DNA from: Mesorhizobium escarrei
GTDB taxonomy: Bacteria; Pseudomonadota; Alphaproteobacteria; Rhizobiales; Rhizobiaceae
DNA: 64,000 nt
Assembly: GCF_935825525.1 (NCBI RefSeq)
Contig: NZ_CAKXZT010000121.1
Coordinates: 135,049 to 199,048 of the forward strand
Direction of reading: 5' to 3'
In this document: positions 61,426-64,000 of the stretch, piece by piece
Numbering within the stretch: the first letter of the stretch is position 1
Layout of the letters: the number at the start of each line of letters is the position of its first letter
The notes under the pieces: model-generated
The model's input: the letters and a program-made list of their open reading frames with translations, nothing else
Databases searched by the model: none
Told to the model about the DNA's origin: nothing
Translations under genes and position numbers: made by a program

Positions 61426-63269
61426 TGTTTGCAGGCGGGCCGTGGTGGAAGGGCCTTGGCGCTTCCGCGCCCGGAACCCCCTCCCGCCGCAACGGCATTC
61501 TTGCGATCGCGGTCCTCGCCGTGCTGCTGGTTGCTGGTCTGTCCCTGCTCACGCCATGGAAGCTCGTCGAGGCGCGCGCTTTCGATTATCTCTCGACCAT
61601 TTCGCCGCCGCCCCCGCCCGATGACGGGCCGGTCATTGTCGCCATCGACGAGCCCTCGCTTGCCGAGATCGGCCTGCAATGGCCATGGCCGCGCGATCTT
61701 CACGGGCGGCTCGTCGAGGCTCTGCGCCGCGCTGGAGCGAAAGCCGTCGGGCTCGACATCATCTTTGCCGAGCCGTCGACGGCGGCCGCGGACGAAGCGT
61801 TGGTCAAGAGCCTTGGCCCGGACGTGGTTCTGGCCGGCGACGAGACGTTCATCGAGACCGAGCAGGCCGCCCAGCATGTCCGGGTCGAGCCGCTGGCCAT
61901 TTTCACCGCGACGGGCGCCGCAACCGGCATCGCCTCAATCGCGCCCGACGGCGACGGCATCCTGCGGCGCGTGCCGGGCTATGGCGACGGCTTTGCGGCA
62001 GAGCTTCTGAACGCCGCCGGCCGGCCGGCCACTGTACCGCGAAACGCGCTGCTGCAGGCCTTCGGCCCGTCTCGCACATATCCGGCCGTCTCCTACTATC
62101 AGGCGCTCGATCCCGACAGTTTTCTGCCGGAGAATTTTTTCCGCGGCCGCATCGTCATGGTCGGGCTCAGCCTGCAGAACGCGCCGACGCTGTCGCAAGG
62201 CGGCGCCGACGTCCACGCCTCGCCGTTCACCATCCGCACCGGCAGGCTCGTTTCCGGCGTCGAGATCCAGGCGACGGTCTTCGACAATCTGGCGCATCAG
62301 CTGTTCATCGCGCGCCCCCCGGCATGGGCGGCAATTCTCTCGATCCTGCTTGGCGCGGGCATTGGCGTTCTTGCCGTCTGGAAGTCGACCGGATGGAAGA
62401 CCCTGGCCGGCGCTGTGGTTGCCGTGCTGGCGCTCCTCGCCGGCAGCTATATGGCACTGCGCTACGGCCGTGTCTTCGTCGCGCCGCTGGCGCCAGCGCT
62501 TGCCTTTACTCTTGTCGCAAGCGCGCAGGCGGCGCGCGATTTCGCGGCGGAGCGGAAGCTTAGGCGCGGCATAACGCGCGCCTTCTCGCAATATCTGTCG
62601 CCGGCCCTGGTGGAACGCCTGGCGCGCGACCCGACGCAGCTTCGGCTTGGCGGCGAGGTCCGCACGCTGACCATTCTCTTTTGCGACATTCGCGGCTTCA
62701 CCACCATCGCGGAGGCGATGAAGGCCGATCCCGAGCGGCTGACAACGCTGGTCAACCGGCTGCTGACGCCGCTTTCCGACGTCGTGATGGCGCATGGCGG
62801 CACCATCGACAAATATATCGGCGACTGCCTGATGGCGTTCTGGAACGCGCCGCTGGACGATCCAGACCACGCCATCCATGCGGTGGAGGCCAGCCTCGAA
62901 ATGCTCGCCGCGCTAGATCGGCTGAACGCGCAATTGCAGGCGGAAGCCGAAACGCGCGGCGAAACGCCGATAGCGCTGCGCATCGGCATCGGCGTCAACA
63001 CCGGGCAATGCGTCGTCGGCAATGTCGGATCGGAGCAGCGCTTCGACTATTCGGCGCTCGGCGACGCGGTCAATCTGGCATCGCGGCTGGAGGGCGCCTC
63101 GAAGGATCTCGGCGTTCCGCTGGCGATCGGCCGGGCGACCGCCGAACTGGTGTCAGACAGGATTCCGCTGACCCCGCTGCGCGAGATCACCGTAAAGGGG
63201 CGCGGCGAGTCTACCATGGTCTATGCCCCCGCGGCGGTAAGCGCACCGGTTTCGACAGCCGCAAGTTAG
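61425..63269 (+). CDS. CHASE2-domain adenylate/guanylate cyclase
   Basis: A 614-residue class III cyclase. TM1 (about 24-43) is followed by an extracytoplasmic CHASE2 sensor (about 45-290: VIVAIDEPSLAEIGLQWPWP, GLDIIFAEPS, DGDGILRRVPGY), three membrane helices (about 295-375) and a catalytic domain. Metal Asp residues lie in LTILFCDIRGFTTIAEAM and KYIGDCLMAFWNAP, with GVNTGQCVVGNVGS and YSALGDAVNLASRLE closing the site. Coupled to the FecR-TPR-barrel gene by a TGATG overlap. Confidence 0.93.
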   Translation: MFAGGPWWKGLGASAPGTPSRRNGILAIAVLAVLLVAGLSLLTPWKLVEARAFDYLSTISPPPPPDDGPVIVAIDEPSLAEIGLQWPWPRDLHGRLVEALRRAGAKAVGLDIIFAEPSTAAADEALVKSLGPDVVLAGDETFIETEQAAQHVRVEPLAIFTATGAATGIASIAPDGDGILRRVPGYGDGFAAELLNAAGRPATVPRNALLQAFGPSRTYPAVSYYQALDPDSFLPENFFRGRIVMVGLSLQNAPTLSQGGADVHASPFTIRTGRLVSGVEIQATVFDNLAHQLFIARPPAWAAILSILLGAGIGVLAVWKSTGWKTLAGAVVAVLALLAGSYMALRYGRVFVAPLAPALAFTLVASAQAARDFAAERKLRRGITRAFSQYLSPALVERLARDPTQLRLGGEVRTLTILFCDIRGFTTIAEAMKADPERLTTLVNRLLTPLSDVVMAHGGTIDKYIGDCLMAFWNAPLDDPDHAIHAVEASLEMLAALDRLNAQLQAEAETRGETPIALRIGIGVNTGQCVVGNVGSEQRFDYSALGDAVNLASRLEGASKDLGVPLAIGRATAELVSDRIPLTPLREITVKGRGESTMVYAPAAVSAPVSTAAS

Positions 63270-63443
63270 GCGGTTGTCCGTTCGCGTTCGAACAGGATTG
63301 TCGGCGACCCCTTGTAGCTCGTTCTGGTTATCTCGCGATAACCGCATTGATGCCTACTCGAACCTCGGTCCATGTGATCGGTCGTCGAGGCACCGCTACG
63401 ATTGATAGTTCGAGCGACTCAGGCTCCTAGTTACTCCCGCCTA

Positions 63444-63608
63444 TCAAAGCTGGGCAGCAGATTGCCGCGCCAAGATGTTTCGCACATTCGAGACCTGCCA
63501 TTGGCCGTTGCGCACTGTTCGAACGCCACGGTTGTTCAGGGCGATGGCCAGGCCACGCAGGCTGGTGATGCCCGACTGCTGGATGGAGGATCGTTCTAGC
63601 GCGCCTAG
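63444..63608 (-). pseudogene. Serine recombinase fragment
   Basis: The minus strand ends with TSLRGLAIALNNRGVRTVRN, GQWQVSNVRNILAR, the recombinase-domain DNA-contact region of serine recombinases (compare ALNxRGIxTARGGxWxxxTVxxIL). The N-terminal resolvase part is absent and the upstream frame does not resemble the family. With the fragment at 3.2-3.4 kb it shows repeated recombinase insertion. 63270-63443 holds nothing recognised. Confidence 0.55.
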
Positions 63609-63907
63609 TGCAGATTGAGGCGCAAAGCGGGTGATCGCAGAGATCTGGTTCTGACCGAGTAGCTGCCATTCCATCAACGCATCTGAATGGACCGCTTCTG
63701 GCGCAAGATGCTCGTTCGTGCTGGTCAGAACGGGCGACCGCTCACCACCCTCTGGCGACGATGCCGCCGTGCAGCGGCATTGACTGGTTCGGGTCAAGAG
63801 CTTGAATATGAGAAATGCGCTAGCTGTGACGGCGGTGGTCACCGTGGCTCGAGTGTCAGCAGATGTGGTTAGGTTGAGTGTCGGCGAGTAGCAGAGGTCC
63901 AGCAACA
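63609..63907. other. Gap with leader of the last gene
   Basis: Short frames only. AGAGG lies about 10 nt before the ATG at 63908 and is the likely ribosome-binding site of the last gene. Confidence 0.35.
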
Positions 63908-64000
63908 ATGACTTTGAGGCGAACCAGAGCTTACGGCGCATCCGGCTTGGTTCTAGCGGTTTGCAGTGTGTTTGCTTGGCAGAACGCCACTGCTGCTCCC
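63908..64000 (+). CDS. 5' end of a secreted protein (runs off the window)
   Basis: The frame from the ATG gives a classic Sec signal peptide: positive n-region MTLRRTRAYG, hydrophobic core ASGLVLAVCSVFAW, and an ATAAP cleavage-like end. The mature part lies outside the window, so its family cannot be named. Confidence 0.6.
   Translation, partial: MTLRRTRAYGASGLVLAVCSVFAWQNATAAP

Noticed and set aside
57247..63269. A complete Pycsar anti-phage system
   Set aside because: The cyclase has CHASE2 and membrane helices unlike PycC, it is coupled to the FecR-TPR-barrel gene, and the effector-like protein is on the opposite strand and appears truncated.
1..64000. CRISPR array or intact insertion sequence
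   Set aside because: The only regular repeats are the four 24-bp units before the fic gene, which have no spacers of constant size and lie over a promoter; no complete transposase with terminal repeats was seen.

Overview
The window looks like an accessory stretch of a high-GC alphaproteobacterial genome, most likely Hyphomicrobiales of the Mesorhizobium/Phyllobacteriaceae kind. The reasons are a Ros/MucR-family regulator, the dense set of sugar and amino-acid ABC importers, a stand-alone LigD-like ligase, KTSC and DUF892 small proteins, a GAAC-N7-GAAC LexA-type box, and many recombinase and gene remnants. This assignment is inferred from gene families only.

Layout. 1-6.6 kb is a patchwork: a MucR homologue, a Fic protein with an inverted repeat over its start, a LysE exporter with a frameshifted AraC regulator, and at least eight truncated gene pieces next to a tRNA-like remnant. 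6.6-19.4 kb is one minus-strand catabolic block under an RpiR/SIS regulator: Tat-exported binding protein, a fused MalF-MalG permease, a MalK-type ATPase, a COG3964 amidohydrolase, an aldehyde dehydrogenase, a gluconate-dehydrogenase-like small subunit plus GMC flavoprotein, a D-threonine-aldolase-like enzyme and a threonine-synthase-like enzyme. Most junctions overlap by 4 nt.

20.2-38.3 kb is a second catabolic island. It has a TetR regulator, an enoyl-CoA hydratase, a ribose-type ABC importer with two permeases, an aldehyde dehydrogenase, a GMC oxidoreductase, two aldo/keto reductases, a CoA-transferase, a MaoC hydratase, an acyl-CoA dehydrogenase, an SDR, a DUF993 protein and a xylose-isomerase-like TIM barrel. 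A 16-bp 7-2-7 palindrome close to GTAACYAnnTRGTTAC recurs at its divergent promoters, which suggests one regulon that imports an alcohol or sugar-like compound, oxidises it to an acid, activates it with CoA and degrades it by beta-oxidation-type steps. 38.6-39.9 kb adds a cupin dioxygenase-like protein and an SDR, followed by a broken LacI regulator.

41.0-48.8 kb is a Liv-type ABC importer operon (livJHMGF-like) with an SDR and a flavin monooxygenase, divergent from a CGNR zinc-finger regulator. 49.2-57.6 kb is accessory DNA: a second Fic protein preceded by four exact-period 24-bp repeats, a VapBC-like toxin-antitoxin pair, small conserved proteins, a frameshifted DNA ligase and a DUF5706-like membrane fragment. 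57.8-63.3 kb holds a striking two-gene unit: a FecR-TPR-beta-barrel outer-membrane protein translationally coupled to a CHASE2 nucleotide cyclase. The last bases begin a secreted-protein gene that leaves the window.

All functional calls come from reading motifs and family resemblance. No database search was run.
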